Below, in pieces: positions 24,001-36,618 of a stretch of DNA of 64,000 nucleotides; positions within the stretch are counted from its first letter, which is position 1; each line of letters opens with the position of its first letter. The DNA is from Diplolepis rosae (lineage: Eukaryota; Arthropoda; Insecta; Hymenoptera; Diplolepididae). The translations under genes were made by a program, and so were the position numbers. The DNA lies in assembly GCA_030998225.1 (NCBI GenBank), contig JAPYXD010000715.1, positions 5,522,501 to 5,586,500 on the forward strand, written 5' to 3'. The notes beneath the pieces were generated by a model. The model saw only the letters and a program-made list of their open reading frames with translations. It did not search any database and was not told the DNA's origin.

Positions 24001-25485
24001 GTAGAAATACCTTTTGGCCATCTCAATGTTTAGCTCTCAACTTAACTTCCCTGAGGAAGCAGTATTTTCAGCACATGGACTACTGCATATGATTTTTAGA
24101 ATGCTGGAATCTCTAAAATACCACCCAGTTATCATACATTTCAGTTCTCAGCTCCATTTTCCTTTGGAACATGTATTTTCAGCACATGGAATACTAGACA
24201 TAATTTTTAGGATGTCGAGACAGAAATGTCAGCCGGGTATCTCAACATTGGGTTCCCAGCTTGACTTCCCGTAGGAAAAATATATTATAAACAGCTAGAC
24301 TAATGTATTTAATATTACAATGACGGGACAGTAGAAATACCTTTTGGCCATCTTAATGTTTAGCTCTCATATTAACTTCCCTGAGGAAGCAGTATTTTGT
24401 GCACATGGACTACTACATATGATTTTTAGAATGCTGGAATCTCTAAAATACCACCCAGTTATCATACATTTCAGTTCTCAGCTCTAGTTCCCTTTGGAAC
24501 ATGTAGTTTAAGCACATGGAGTACTAGACATAATTTTTAGGATGTCGAGACAGAAATATCACCCGGGTATCTAGAAATTGGGTTCCCAGCTTGATTTCCC
24601 ATAGGAAAATATATTATAAACAGCTAGTCTCCTGAATTTAATTTTAGAATGACGGGATAGTAGAAATACCTTTTGGCCATCTTAATGTTTAGCTCTCATC
24701 TTAACTTCCCTGAGGAAGCAGTATTTTGTGCACATGGACTACGACATATGATTTTTAGACTGCTGGAATCTCTAAAATACTACCCAGTCATCATACATTT
24801 CAGTTCTCAGCTCTAGTTTCCTTTGGAACATGTGTTTTCAGCACATGAAGTACTAGACATAATTTTTAGTCTGTCGAAACTTCAGAAATATCAGCTGGGT
24901 ATCTTAGATTTGGGTTCTATGCTTGACTTCCCGTAGGAAAAATATATTATAAACAGCTAGTCTCCTGAATTTAATTTTAGAATGACGTGACAGTAGAAAT
25001 ACCTTTTGGCCATCTTAATGTTTAGCTTTCAACTTAACTTCCCTGAGGAAGCATAATTTTGTGCACATGGACTACTACATATGATTTTTAGAATGCTGGA
25101 ATCTCTAAAATACCACCCAGTTATCATACATTTCAGTTCTCGTCTCTAGTTCCCTTTGGAACATGTATTTTCAGCACATGGAATACTAGACATAATTTTT
25201 AGAATGACTGGACCTTAAGAATATCACCCGGGTATCTAGAAATTGGGTTCCCAGCTTGATATCACTAAAATACCACTCAGTTATCATACATTTTAGTTCC
25301 TAGCTTAAGTTCCCTTTGGGACATGTATTTTAAGCACATGGAGTACTCGACATAATTTTTAGAATGATTGGACCTTAAAAATATCCCCCGGGTATCTAGA
25401 AATTGGGTTTCCAGCTTGATTTCCCGTAGGAAAAATATATTATAAAAAGCTAGAATCCAGATTTTAATTTTAGAATGACGTTACA
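24001..25485 (+). repeat. Four-unit block, 1,485 bp, ending in a 493-bp unit (copy 1)
   Basis: Unit lengths are 330, 329, 333, 493. It is the first part of the composite 4.8-kb block, with counterparts at 31,828 and 38,881. S1 at 24,023 has CTCAATGTTTAGCTCTCAAC. The second unit has ACTACGACATATGA with TTTTTAGACTGCTGG, shared with the counterparts near 32,568 and 39,622. Confidence 0.87.
24993..25485 (+). repeat. 493-bp unit S1-S2-S3'-S2'-S3
   Basis: It retains S2 with the normal end CAGCACATGGAATACTAG, then S3' to CAGCTTGAT and the jump to ATCACTAAAATACC (from 25,261). It has the same S3'/S2' breakpoint as the 382-bp class. S1 is the AGCTTTCAAC version with GCATAATTTTGTGCAC. Confidence 0.9.
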
Positions 25486-26531
25486 GTAGAAATACCTTTT
25501 GGCCATCTTAATGTTTAGCTCTCATCTTAACTTCCCTGAAGAAGCCGTATTTTTAGCACCTGGAATACTACATATCATTTTTAGAATGCTGGAATCCCTA
25601 AAATACCACCCAGTTATCATACATTTCAGTTCTCAGCTCTATTTTACTTTGGGACATGTATTTTAAGCACATGGAGTACTAGACATAATTTTTAGGATGT
25701 CGAGACAGAAATATCAGCCGGGTATCACAACATTGGGTTTCCAGCTTGACTTCCCGTAGGAAAAATATATTATAAACGGCTAGACTAATGTATTAAATTT
25801 TAGAATGACGGGACAGTAGAAATACCTTTTGGCCATCTTAATGTTTAGCTTTCAACTTAACTTCCCTGAGGAAGCATAATTTTGTGCACATGGACTACTA
25901 CATATCATTTTTAGAATGCTGGAATCTCTAAAACACCACCCAGTTATCATACATTTCAGTTCTCAGCTCTAGTTCCCTTTGGAACATGTATTGTCAGCAC
26001 ATGGAATACTAGACATAATTTTTAGAATGTCGAGACTTTAAAAATATCAGCCGGGTATCTCAACATTGGGTTCCCAGCTTGACTTCCCGTAGGAAAAATT
26101 TATTATAAACGGCTAGACTAATTTATTAAATTTTAGAATGACGGGACAGTAGAAATAACATTTTGCAATCTTAATGTTTAGCTCTCATCTATACTTCCCT
26201 GAAGAAGCAGTATTTTCAGCACATAAAATACTAGACATAATTTTTAGAATGACTGGACCTTAAGAATATCACCCGGGTATCTAGAAATTGGGTTCCCAGC
26301 TTAATATCACTAAAATACCTCTCAGTTATCATACATTTTAGTTCCTAGCTTAAGTTCCCTTTGGGACATGTATTTTAAGCACATGGAATACTCGACATAA
26401 TTTTTAGAATGATTGGACCTTAAAAATATCCCACGGGTATCTAGAAATTGGGTTTCCAGCTTGATTTCCCGTAGGAAAAAATATATTATAAAAAGCTCGA
26501 CTCCAGATTTTAATTTTAGAATGACGTGACA
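25486..26531 (+). repeat. Three-unit block, 1,046 bp (composite block part 2, copy 1)
   Basis: Unit lengths are 330, 333, 383. The closing unit has an extra A in GTAGGAAAAAATATATT near 26,474 and TTAATATCACTAAAATACC at its S3'/S2' junction, a spelling repeated in the counterparts near 34,128 and 41,184. Confidence 0.86.
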
Positions 26532-28411
26532 GTAGAAATACCTTTTGGCCATCTTAATGTTTAGCTCTCATCTTAACTTCCCTGAGGAAGCAGTATTTTG
26601 TGCACATAGACTACTACATATGATTTTTAGAATGCTGGAATCTCTAAAATACCACCCAGTCATCATACTTTTCAGTTCTCAGCTCTAGTTTCCTTTGGAA
26701 CATGTATTTTCAGCACATGGAATACTAGACATAATTTTTAGGATGTCGAGACAGAAATGTCAGCCGGGTATCTCAACATTGGGTTCCCAGCTTGACTTCC
26801 CGTAGGAAAAATATATTATAAACAGCTAGACTAATGTATTTAATTTTAGAATGACGGGACAGTAGAAATACCTTTTGGCCATCTTAATGTTTAGCTCTCA
26901 TCTTAACTTCCCTGAGGAAGCAGTATTTTGTGCACATGGACTACTACATATGATTTTTAGAATGCTGGAATCTCTAAAATACCACCCAGTTATCATACAT
27001 TTCAGTTCTCAGCTCTAGTTCCCTTTGGAACATGTATTTTCAGCACATGGAATACTAGACATAATTTTTAGAATGTCGAGACTTTAAAAATATCAGCCGG
27101 GTATCTCAACATTGGGTTCCCAGCTTGACTTCCCGTAGGAAAAATTTATTATAAACGGCTAGACTCCTGAATTTAATTTTAGAATGACAGGAATGTAGAA
27201 ATACCTTTTGGCCATTTTAATGTTTAGCTCTCATCTTAGCTTCCCTAATGAAGCAGTATTTTCAGGACATGGACTACTGCATATCATTTTTAGAATGCTG
27301 GAATCTCTAAAATACAACCCATTTATCATAGATTTCAGTTCTCAGCTCTAGTTACCTTTGGAACATGTGTTTTCAGCACATGAAGTACTAGACATAATTT
27401 TTAGTCTGTCGAAACTTCAGAAATATCAGCTGGGTATCTTAGATTTGGGTTCTATGCTTGACTTCCCGTAGGAAAAATATATTATAAACAGCTAGTCTCC
27501 TGAATTTAATTTTAGAACGACGGGACAGTAGAAATACCTTTTGGCCATCTTAATGTTTAGCTTTCAACTTAACTTCCCTGAGGAAGCATAATTTTGTGCA
27601 CATGGACTACTACATATGATTTTTAGAATGCTGGAATCTCTAAAACACCACCCAGTTATCATACATTTCAGTTCTCAGCTCTAGTTCCCTTTGGAACATG
27701 TATTTTCAGCACATGGAATACTAGACATAATTTTTAGGATGTCGAGACAGAAATGTCAGCCGGGTATCTCAACATTGGGTTCCCAGCTTGACTTCCCGTA
27801 GGAAAAATATATTATAAACGGCTAGACTAATGTATTAAATTTTAGAATGACGGGACAGTAGAAATAACATTTTGCAACCTTAATGTTTAGCTCTCATCTT
27901 TACTTCCCTGAAGAAGCAGTATTTTCAGCACATAAAATACTAGACATAATTTTTAGAATGACTGGACCTTAAGAATATCACCCGGGTATCTAGAAATTGG
28001 GTTCCCAGCTTGATTTCCCGTAGGAAAATATATTATAAACAGCTAGACTAATGTATTTAATTTTAGAATGACGAGATAGGAGAAATATCATTTGGCCATT
28101 TTAATGTTTAGCTCTCATCTTAACTTTCCTAATGAAGCAGTATTTTCAGCACATGGACTACTACATATGATTTTTAGAATGCTGGAATCTCTAAAATACC
28201 ACCCAGTTATCATACATTTCAGTTCTCAGCTCTAGTTCCCTTTGTAACATGTATTTTCAGCACATGGAATACTAGACATAATTTTTAGAATGTCTAGACT
28301 TTAAAAATATCAGCCGGGTATCTCAACATTGGGTTCCCAGCTTGACTTCCCGTAGGAAAAATTTATTATAAACGGCTAGACTAATTTATTAAATTTTAGA
28401 ATGACGGGACA
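26532..28411 (+). repeat. Six-unit block, 1,880 bp (composite block part 3, copy 1)
   Basis: Unit lengths are 330, 333, 333, 330, 221, 333. It matches 41,414-43,293 unit for unit and the first six units of 34,357-36,618. The rare spellings TACAACCCATTTATCATAG (27,314) and TTTAGAACGACGGGACAG (27,511) recur near 42,194 and 42,393, the latter also near 37,602. Confidence 0.88.
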
Positions 28412-29846
28412 GTAGAAATAACATTTTGCAACCTTAATGTTTAGCTCTCATCTTTACTTCCCTGAAGAAGCAGTATTTTCAGCACATAAAATACTAGACA
28501 TAATTTTTAGAATGACTGGACCTTAAGAATATCACCCGGGTATCTAGAAATTTGGTTCCCAGCTTGATTTCCCGTAGGAAAATATATTATAAACGGCTAG
28601 ACTCCTGAATTTAATTTTAGAATGACAGGACAGTAGAAATACCTTTTGGCCATTTTAATGTTTAGCTCTCATCTTAGCTTCCCTAATGAAGCAGTATTTT
28701 CAGAAAATGGACTACTGCATATCATTTTTAGAATGCTGGAATCACTAAAATACCACTCAGTTATCATAAATTTTAGTTCCTAGCTTAAGTTCCCTTTGGG
28801 TCATGTATTTTAAGCACATGGAGTACTCTACATAATTTTTAGAATGATTGGACCTTAAAAATATCCCCCGGGTATCTAGAAATTGGGTTTACCGCTTGAT
28901 TTCCCGTAGGAAAAATATATTATAAAAAGCTAGACTCCAGATTTTAATTTTAGAATGACGTGACAGTAGAAATACCTTTTGGCCATCTTAATGTTTAGCT
29001 CTCATCTTAACTTCCCTGAAGAAGCCGTATTTTTAGCACCTGAACTACTGCATATCATTTTCAGAATGCTGGAATCACTAAAATACCACTCAGTTATCAT
29101 ACATTTTAGTTCCTAGCTTAAGTTGCCTTTGGGACATGTATTTTAAGCACATGGAGTACTAGACATAATTTTTAGAATGTCGAGACAGAAATGTCAGCCG
29201 GGTATCTCAACATTGGGTTTCCAGCTTGATTTCCAGTAGGAAAAATATAGTATAAAAAGCTAGATTCCAGAATTTAATTTTAGAATGACGGGACAGTAGA
29301 AATAACATTTTGCAACCTTAATGTTTAGCTCTCATCATTACTTCCCTGAAGAAGCATTATTTTCAGCACATAAAATACTAGACATAATTTTTAGAATGAC
29401 TGGACCTTAAGAATATCACCCGGGTATCTAGAAATTGGGTTCCCAGCTTAATTTCCAGTAGGAAAATATATTATAAACAGCTAGTCTCCTGAATTTAATT
29501 TTAGAATGACGGGACAGTAGAAAAACCTTTTGGCCATCTTAATGTTTAGCTCTCATCTTAACTTCCCTGAGGAAGCAGTATTTTGTGCACATGGACTACT
29601 ACATATGATTTTTAGAATGCTGGAATCTCTAAAATAGCACCCAGTTATCATACATTTTAGTTCCCAGCTTAAGTAGCCTTTGGGACATGTATTTTAAGCA
29701 CATGGAGTACTAGACATAATTTTTAGGATGTCGAGACAGAAATATCAGCCGGGTATCACAACATTGGGTTTCCAGCTTGACTTCCAGTAGGAAAAATATA
29801 TTATAAACGGCTAGACTAATGTATTTAATTTTAGAATGACGGGACA
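28412..29846 (+). repeat. Five-unit block, 1,435 bp, rich in 221-bp units (copy 1)
   Basis: Unit lengths are 221, 333, 330, 221, 330. The same order and total length recur at 43,294-44,728. Shared rare spellings are CAGAAAATGG, CCGCTTGATTTCCCG, GAAGCATTATTTTCAGCAC and GTAGAAAAACC. The S3 version with ATATAGTATAAAAAGCTAG first appears here (29,245) and is absent to the left. Confidence 0.88.
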
Positions 29847-31827
29847 GTATAAATACTTTTTGGCCATCTTAATGTTTAGCTCTCATCTTAACTTCCCTGA
29901 GGAAGCAGTATTTTGTGCACATGGACTACTACATATGATTTTTAGAATGCTGGAATCTCTAAAATACCACCCAGTTATCATACATTTCAGTTCTCAGCTC
30001 TAGTTCCCTTTGGAACATGTATTTTCAGCACATGGAATACTAGACATAATTTTTAGAATGTCGAGACTTTAAAAATATCAGCCGGGTATCTCAACATTGG
30101 GTTCCCAGCTTGACTTCCCGTAGGAAAAATTTATTATAAACGGCTAGACTAATTTATTAAATTTTAGAATGACGGGACAGTAGAAATAACATTTTGCAAC
30201 CTTAATGTTTAGCTCTCATCTATACTTCCCTGAAGAAGCAGTATTTTCAGCACATAAAATACTAGACATAATTTTTAGAATGACTGGACCTTAAGAATAT
30301 CACCCGGGTATCTAGAAATTGGGTTCCCAGCTTAATATCACTAAAATACCACTCAGTTATCATACATTTTAGTTCCTAGCTTAAGTTCCCTTTGGGACAT
30401 GTATTTTAAGCACATGGAATACTCGACATAATTTTTAGAATGATTGGACCTTAAAAATATGCCCCGGGTATCTAGAAATTGGGTTTCCAGCTTGATTTCC
30501 AGTAGGAAAAATATAGTATAAAAAGCTAGATTCCAGAATTTAATTTTAGAATGACGTGACAGTAGAAATACCTTTTGGCCATTTTAGTGTTTAGCTCTCA
30601 ACTTAACTTCCCTGAGGAAGCATAATTTTGTGCACATGGACTACTACATATGATTTTTAGAATGCTGGAATCTCTAAAACACCACCCAGTTATCATACAT
30701 TTCAGTTCTCAGCTCTAGTTCCCTTTGGAACATGTATTTTCAGCACATGGAATACTAGACATAATTTTTAGAATGTCGAGACAGAAATGTCAGCCGGGTA
30801 TCTCAACATTGGGTTCCCAGTTTGACTTCCCGTAGGAAAAATATATTATAAACGGCCAGACTAATGTATTAAATTTTAGAATGACGGGACAGTAGAAATA
30901 ACATTTTGCAACCTTAATGTTTAGCTCTCATCTTTACTTCCCTGAAGAAGCAGTATTTTCAGCACATAAAATACTAGACATAATTTTTAGAATGACTGGA
31001 CCTTAAGAATATCACCCGGGTATCTAGAAATTGGGTTCCCAGCTTGATTTCCCGTAGGAAAATATATTATAAACATCTAGACTAATGTATTTAATTTTAG
31101 AATGACGAGATAGGAGAAATATCATTTGGCCATTTTAATGTTTAGCTCTCATCTTAACTTTCCTAATGAAGCAGTATTTTCAGCACATGGACTACTACAT
31201 ATGATTTTTAGAATGCTGGAATCTCTAAAATACCACCCAGTTATCATACATTTCAGTTCTCAGCTCTAGTTCCCTTTGGAACATGTATTTTCAGCACATG
31301 GAATACTAGACATAATTTTTAGATTGTCGAGACTTTAAAAATATCAGCCGGGTATCTCAACATTGGGTTCCCAGCTTGACTTCCCGTAGGAAAAATTTAT
31401 TATAAACGGCTAGAATAATTTATTATATTTTAGAACGACGGGACAGTAGAAATAACATTTTGCAACCTTAATGTTTAGCTCTCATCTTTACTTCCCTGAA
31501 GAAGCAGTATTTTCAGCACATAAAATACTAGACATAATTTTTAGAATGACTGGACCTTAAGAATATCACCCGGGTATCTAGAAATTGGGTTCCCAGCTTG
31601 ATATCACTAAAATACCACTCAGTTATCATACATTTTAGTTCCTAGCTTAAGTTCCCTTTGGGACATGTATTTTAAGCACATGGAATACTCGACATAATTT
31701 TTAGAATGATTGGACCTTAAAAATATCCCACGGGTATCTATAAATTGGGTTTCCAGCTTGATTTCCCGTAGGAAAAATATATTATAAAAAGCTAGAGTCC
31801 AGATTTTAATTTTAGAATGACGTGACA
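29847..31827 (+). repeat. Six-unit block, 1,981 bp
   Basis: Unit lengths are 333, 382, 330, 221, 333, 382. The last four equal the end of the 2,262-bp block. The unit at 30,562 combines ATTTTAGTGTTTAGCTCTC with CAACTTAAC and GCATAATTTTGTGC, a hybrid of two S1 versions. Confidence 0.82.
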
Positions 31828-33312
31828 GTAGAAATACCTTTTGGCCATCTTAATGTTTAGCTCTCATCTTAACTTCCCTGAGGAAGCAGTATTTTGTGCA
31901 CATGGACTACTACATATGATTTTTAGAATGCTGGCATCTCTAAAATACCACCCAGTTATCATACATTTCAGTTCTCAGCTCCATTTTCCTTTGGAACATG
32001 TATTTTCAGCACATGGAATACTAGACATAATTTTTAGGATGTCGAGACAGAAATGTCAGCCGGGTATCTCAACATTGGGTTCGCAGCTTGATTTCCCGTA
32101 GGAAGAATATATTTTAAACGGCTAGACTAATGTATTTAATTTTAGAATGACGGGACAGTAGAAATACCTTTTGGCCATCTTAATGTTTAGCTCTCATCTT
32201 AACTTCCCTGAGGAAGCAGTATTTTGTGCACATGGACTACTACATATGATTTTTAGAATGCTGGAATCTCTAAAATACAACCCAGTTATCATACATTTCA
32301 GTTGTCAGTTCTAGTTTCCTTTGGAACATGTATTTTGAGCACATGGAGTAGTAGACATAATTTTTAGGATGTCGAGACAGAAATATCAGCCGGGTATCTA
32401 GAAATTGGGTTCCCAGCTTGATTTCCCATAGGAAAATATATTATAAACAGCTAGTCTCCTGAATTTAATTTTATAATGACGGGACAGTAGAAATACCTTT
32501 TGGCCATCTTAATGTTTAGCTCTCATCTTAACTTCCCTGAGGAAGCAGTATTTTGTGCACATGGACTACGACATATGATTTTTAGACTGCTGGAATCTCT
32601 AAAATACTACCCAGTCATCATACATTTCAGTTCTCAGCTCTAGTTTCCTTTGGAACATGTGTTTTCAGCACATGAAGTACTAGACATAATTTTTAGTCTG
32701 TCGAATCTTCAGAAATATCAGCTAGGTATCTTAGATTTGGGTTCTATGCTTGACTTCCCGTAGGAAAAATATATTATAAACACCTAGTCTCCTGAATTTA
32801 ATTTTAGAATGACGGGACAGTAGAAATACCTTTTGGCCATCTTAATGTTTAGCTTTCAACTTAACTTCCCTGAGGAAGCATAATTTTGTGCACATGGAAT
32901 ACTACATATGATTTTTAGAATGCTGGAATCTCTAAAACACCACCCAGTTATCATACATTTCAGTTCTCAGCTCTAGTTCCCTTTGGAACATGTATTTTCA
33001 GCACATGGAATACTAGACATAATTTTTAGAATGGCTGGACCTTAAGAATATCACCCGGGTATCTAGAAATTGGGTTCCCAGCTTGATATCACTAAAATAC
33101 CACTCAGTTATCATACATTTTAGTTCCTAGCTTAAGTTCCCTTTGGGACATGTATTTTAAGCACATGGAATACTCGACATAATTTTTAGAATGATTGGAC
33201 CTTAAAAATATCCCACGGGTATCTAGAAATTGGGTTTCCAGCTTGATTTCCCGTAGGAAAAATATATTATAAAAAGCTAGAATCCAGATTTTAATTTTAG
33301 AATGACGTTACA
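31828..33312 (+). repeat. Four-unit block, 1,485 bp, ending in a 493-bp unit (copy 2)
   Basis: Unit lengths are 330, 329, 333, 493. It has S2 with CAGCTCCATTTTCC and then TTGTCAGTTCTAGTTTCC. S3 of the third unit reads CAGCTAGGTATCTTAG. The closing 493-bp unit occupies 32,820-33,312 and has GAATGGCTGGACC at 33,029, shared with copy 3 at 40,086 but not copy 1. Confidence 0.87.
32820..33312 (+). repeat. 493-bp unit S1-S2-S3'-S2'-S3
   Basis: S2 is retained, with a normal end. The S3'/S2' jump lies at CAGCTTGAT/ATCACT near 33,089. S3' begins GAATGGCTGGACC, which marks it as closest to the unit at 39,876. Confidence 0.9.
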
Positions 33313-34356
33313 GTAGAAATACCTTTTGGCCATCTTAATGTTTAGCTCTCATCTTAACTTCCCTGAAGAAGCCGTATTTTTAGCACCTGAACTACTGCAT
33401 ATCATTTTTAGAATGCTGGAATCACTAAAATACCACCCAGTTATCATACATTTTAGTTCCCAGCTTAAGTAGCCTTTGGGACATGTATTTTAAGCACATG
33501 GAGTACTAGACATAATTTTTAGGATGTCGAGACAGAAATAACAGCAGGCTATCACAACATTGGGTTTCCAGCTCACTTCACGTAGGAAAAATATATTATA
33601 AACGGCTAGACTAATGTATTAAATTTTAGAATGACGGGACAGTAGAAATACCTTTTGGCCATCTTAATGTTTAGCTCTCATCTTAACTTCCCTAAGGAAG
33701 CAGTATTTTGTGCACATGGACTACTACATATGATTTTTAGAATGCTGGAATCTCTAAAATACCACCCAATTATCATACATTTCAGTTCTCAGCTCTAGTT
33801 CCCTTTGGAACATGTATTGTCAGCACATGGAATACTAGACATAATTTTTAGAATGTCGAGACTTTAAAAATATCAGCCGGGTATCTCAACATTGGGTTCC
33901 CAGCTTGACTTCCCGTAGGAAAAATTTATTATAAACGGCTAGACTAATTTATTAAATTTTAGAATGACGGGACAGTAGAAATAACATTTTGCAATCTTAA
34001 TGTTTAGCTCTCATCTATACTTCCCTGAAGAAGCAGTATTTTCAGCACATAAAATACTAGACATAATTTTTAGAATGACTGGACCTTAAGAATATCACCC
34101 GGGTATCTAGAAATTGGGTTCCCAGCTTAATATCACTAAAATACCTCTCAGTTATCATACATTTTAGTTCCTAGCTTAAGTTCCCTTTGGGACATGTATT
34201 TTAAGCACATGGAATACTCGACATAATTTTTAGAATGATTGGACCTTAAAAATATCCCACGGGTATCTAGAAATTGGGTTTCCAGCTTGATTTCCCGTAG
34301 GAAAAATATATTATAAAAAGCTAGAATCCAGATTTTAATTTTAGAATGACGTGACA
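33313..34356 (+). repeat. Three-unit block, 1,044 bp (composite block part 2, copy 2)
   Basis: Unit lengths are 329, 333, 382. The first unit has a locally altered S3: AACAGCAGGCTATCACAAC and CCAGCTCACTTCACGTAGG near 33,540-33,585. The closing unit has the AATACCTCTCAG spelling, shared with 26,315 and 41,198. Confidence 0.86.
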
Positions 34357-36618
34357 GTAGAAATACCTTTTGGCCATCTTAATGTTTAGCTCTCATCTTA
34401 ACTTCCCTGAGGAGGCAGTATTTTGAGCACATGGACTACTACATATGAATTTTAGAATGCTGGAATCTCTAAAATACCACCCAGTTATCATACATTTCAT
34501 TTCTCAGCTCTAGTTTCCTTTGGAACACCTATTTTCAGCACATGGAATACTAGACATAATTTTTAGGATGTCGAGACAGAAATGTCAGCCGGGTATCTCA
34601 ACATTGGGTTCCCAGCTTGACTTCCCGTAGGAAAAATATATTATAAAAAGCTAGACTATTGTATTTAATTTTAGAATGACGGGACAGTAGAAATACCTTT
34701 TGGCCATCTTAATGTTTAGCTCTCATCTTAACTTCCCTGAGGAAGCAGTATTTTGTGCACATGGACTACTACATATGATTTTTAGAATGCTGGAATCTCT
34801 AAAATACCACCCAGTTATCATACATTTCAGTTCTCAGCTCTAGTTCCCTTTGGAACATGTATTGTCAGCACATGGAATACTAGACATAATTTTTTGAATT
34901 TCGAGAATTTAAAAATATCAGCGGGTTATCTCAACATTGGGTTCCGAGCTTGACTTCCAGTAGGAAAAATTTATTATAATCGGCTATACTCCTGAATTTA
35001 ATTTTAGAATGACAGGACAGTAGAAATACCTTTTGGCCATTTTAATGTTTAGCTCTCATCTTAGCTTCCCTAATGAAGCAGTATTTTCAGGACATGGACT
35101 ACTGCATATCATTTTTAGAATGCTGGAATCTCTAAAATACCACCCAGTTATCATACATTTCAGTTCTCAGCTCTATTTTCCTTTGGAACATGTGTTTTCA
35201 GCACATGAAGTACTAGACATAATTTTTAGTCTGTCGAAACTTCAGAAATATCAGCTGGGTATCTTAGATTTGGGTTCTATGCTTGACTTCCCGTAGGAAA
35301 AATATATTATAAACAGCTAGTCTCCTGAATTTAATTTTAGAATGACGGGACAGTAGAAATACCTTTTGGCCATCTTAATGTTTAGCTTTCAACTTAACTT
35401 CCCTGAGGAAGCATAATTTTGTGCACATGGACTACTACATATGATTTTTAGAATGCTGGAATCTCTAAAACACCACCCAGTTATCATACATTTCAGTTCT
35501 CAGCTCTAGTTCCCTTTGGAACATGTATTTTCAGCACATGGAATATTAGACATAATTTTTAGAATGTCGAGACAGAAATGTCAGCCGGGTATCTCAACAT
35601 TGGGTTCCCAGCTTGACTTCCCGTAGGAAAAATATATTATAAACGGCTAGACTAATGTATTAAATTTTAGAATGACGGGACAGTAGAAATAACATTTTGC
35701 AACCTTAATGTTTAGCTCTCATCTTTACTTCCCTGAAGAAGCAGTATTTTCAGCACATAAAATACTAGACATAATTTTTAGAATGACTGGACTTTAAGAA
35801 TATCACCCGGGTATCTAGAAATTGGGTTCCCAGCTTGATTTCCCGTAGGAAAATATATTATAAACATCTAGACTAATGTATTTAATTTTAGAATGACGAG
35901 ATAGGAGAAATATCATTTGGCCATTTTAATGTTTAGCTCTCATCTTAACTTTCCTAATGAAGCAGTATTTTCAGCACATGGACTACTACATATGATTTTT
36001 AGAATGCTGGAATCTCTAAAATACCACCCAGTTATCATACATTTCAGTTCTCAGCTCTAGTTCCCTTTGGAACATGTATTTTCAGCACATGGAATACTAG
36101 ACATAATTTTTAGATTGTCGAGACTTTAAAAATATCAGCCGGGTATCTCAACATTGGGTTCCCAGCTTGACTTCCCGGAGGAAAAATTTATTATAAACGG
36201 CTAGAATAATTTATTAAATTTTAGAATGACGGGACAGTAGAAATAACATTTTGCAACCTTAATGTTTAGCTCTCATCTTTACTTCCCTGAAGAAGCAGTA
36301 TTTTCAGCACATAAAATACTAGACATAATTTTTAGAATGACTGGACCTTAAGAATATCACCCGGGTATCTAGAAATTGGGTTCCCAGCTTGATATCACTA
36401 AAATACCACTCAGTTATCATACATTTTAGTTCCTAGCTTAAGTTCCCTTTGGGACATGTATTTTAAGCACATGGAATACTCGACATAATTTTTAGAATGA
36501 TTGGACCTTAAAAATATCCCACGGGTATCTATAAATTTTGTTCACAGCTTGATTTCACTTAGGAAAAATATATTATAAAAAGATAGAATCCAGATTTTAA
36601 TTTTATAATGACGTGACA
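34357..36618 (+). repeat. Seven-unit block, 2,262 bp (tandem copy 1)
   Basis: Unit lengths are 330, 333, 333, 330, 221, 333, 382. It is followed at once by a second copy of the same length and order. Local substitutions cluster near 34,890-34,990 (TTTTTGAATTTCGAGAATTT, CAGCGGGTTATC, AATCGGCTATACTCC) and near 36,536 (TTTTGTTCACAGCTTGATTT). Confidence 0.9.
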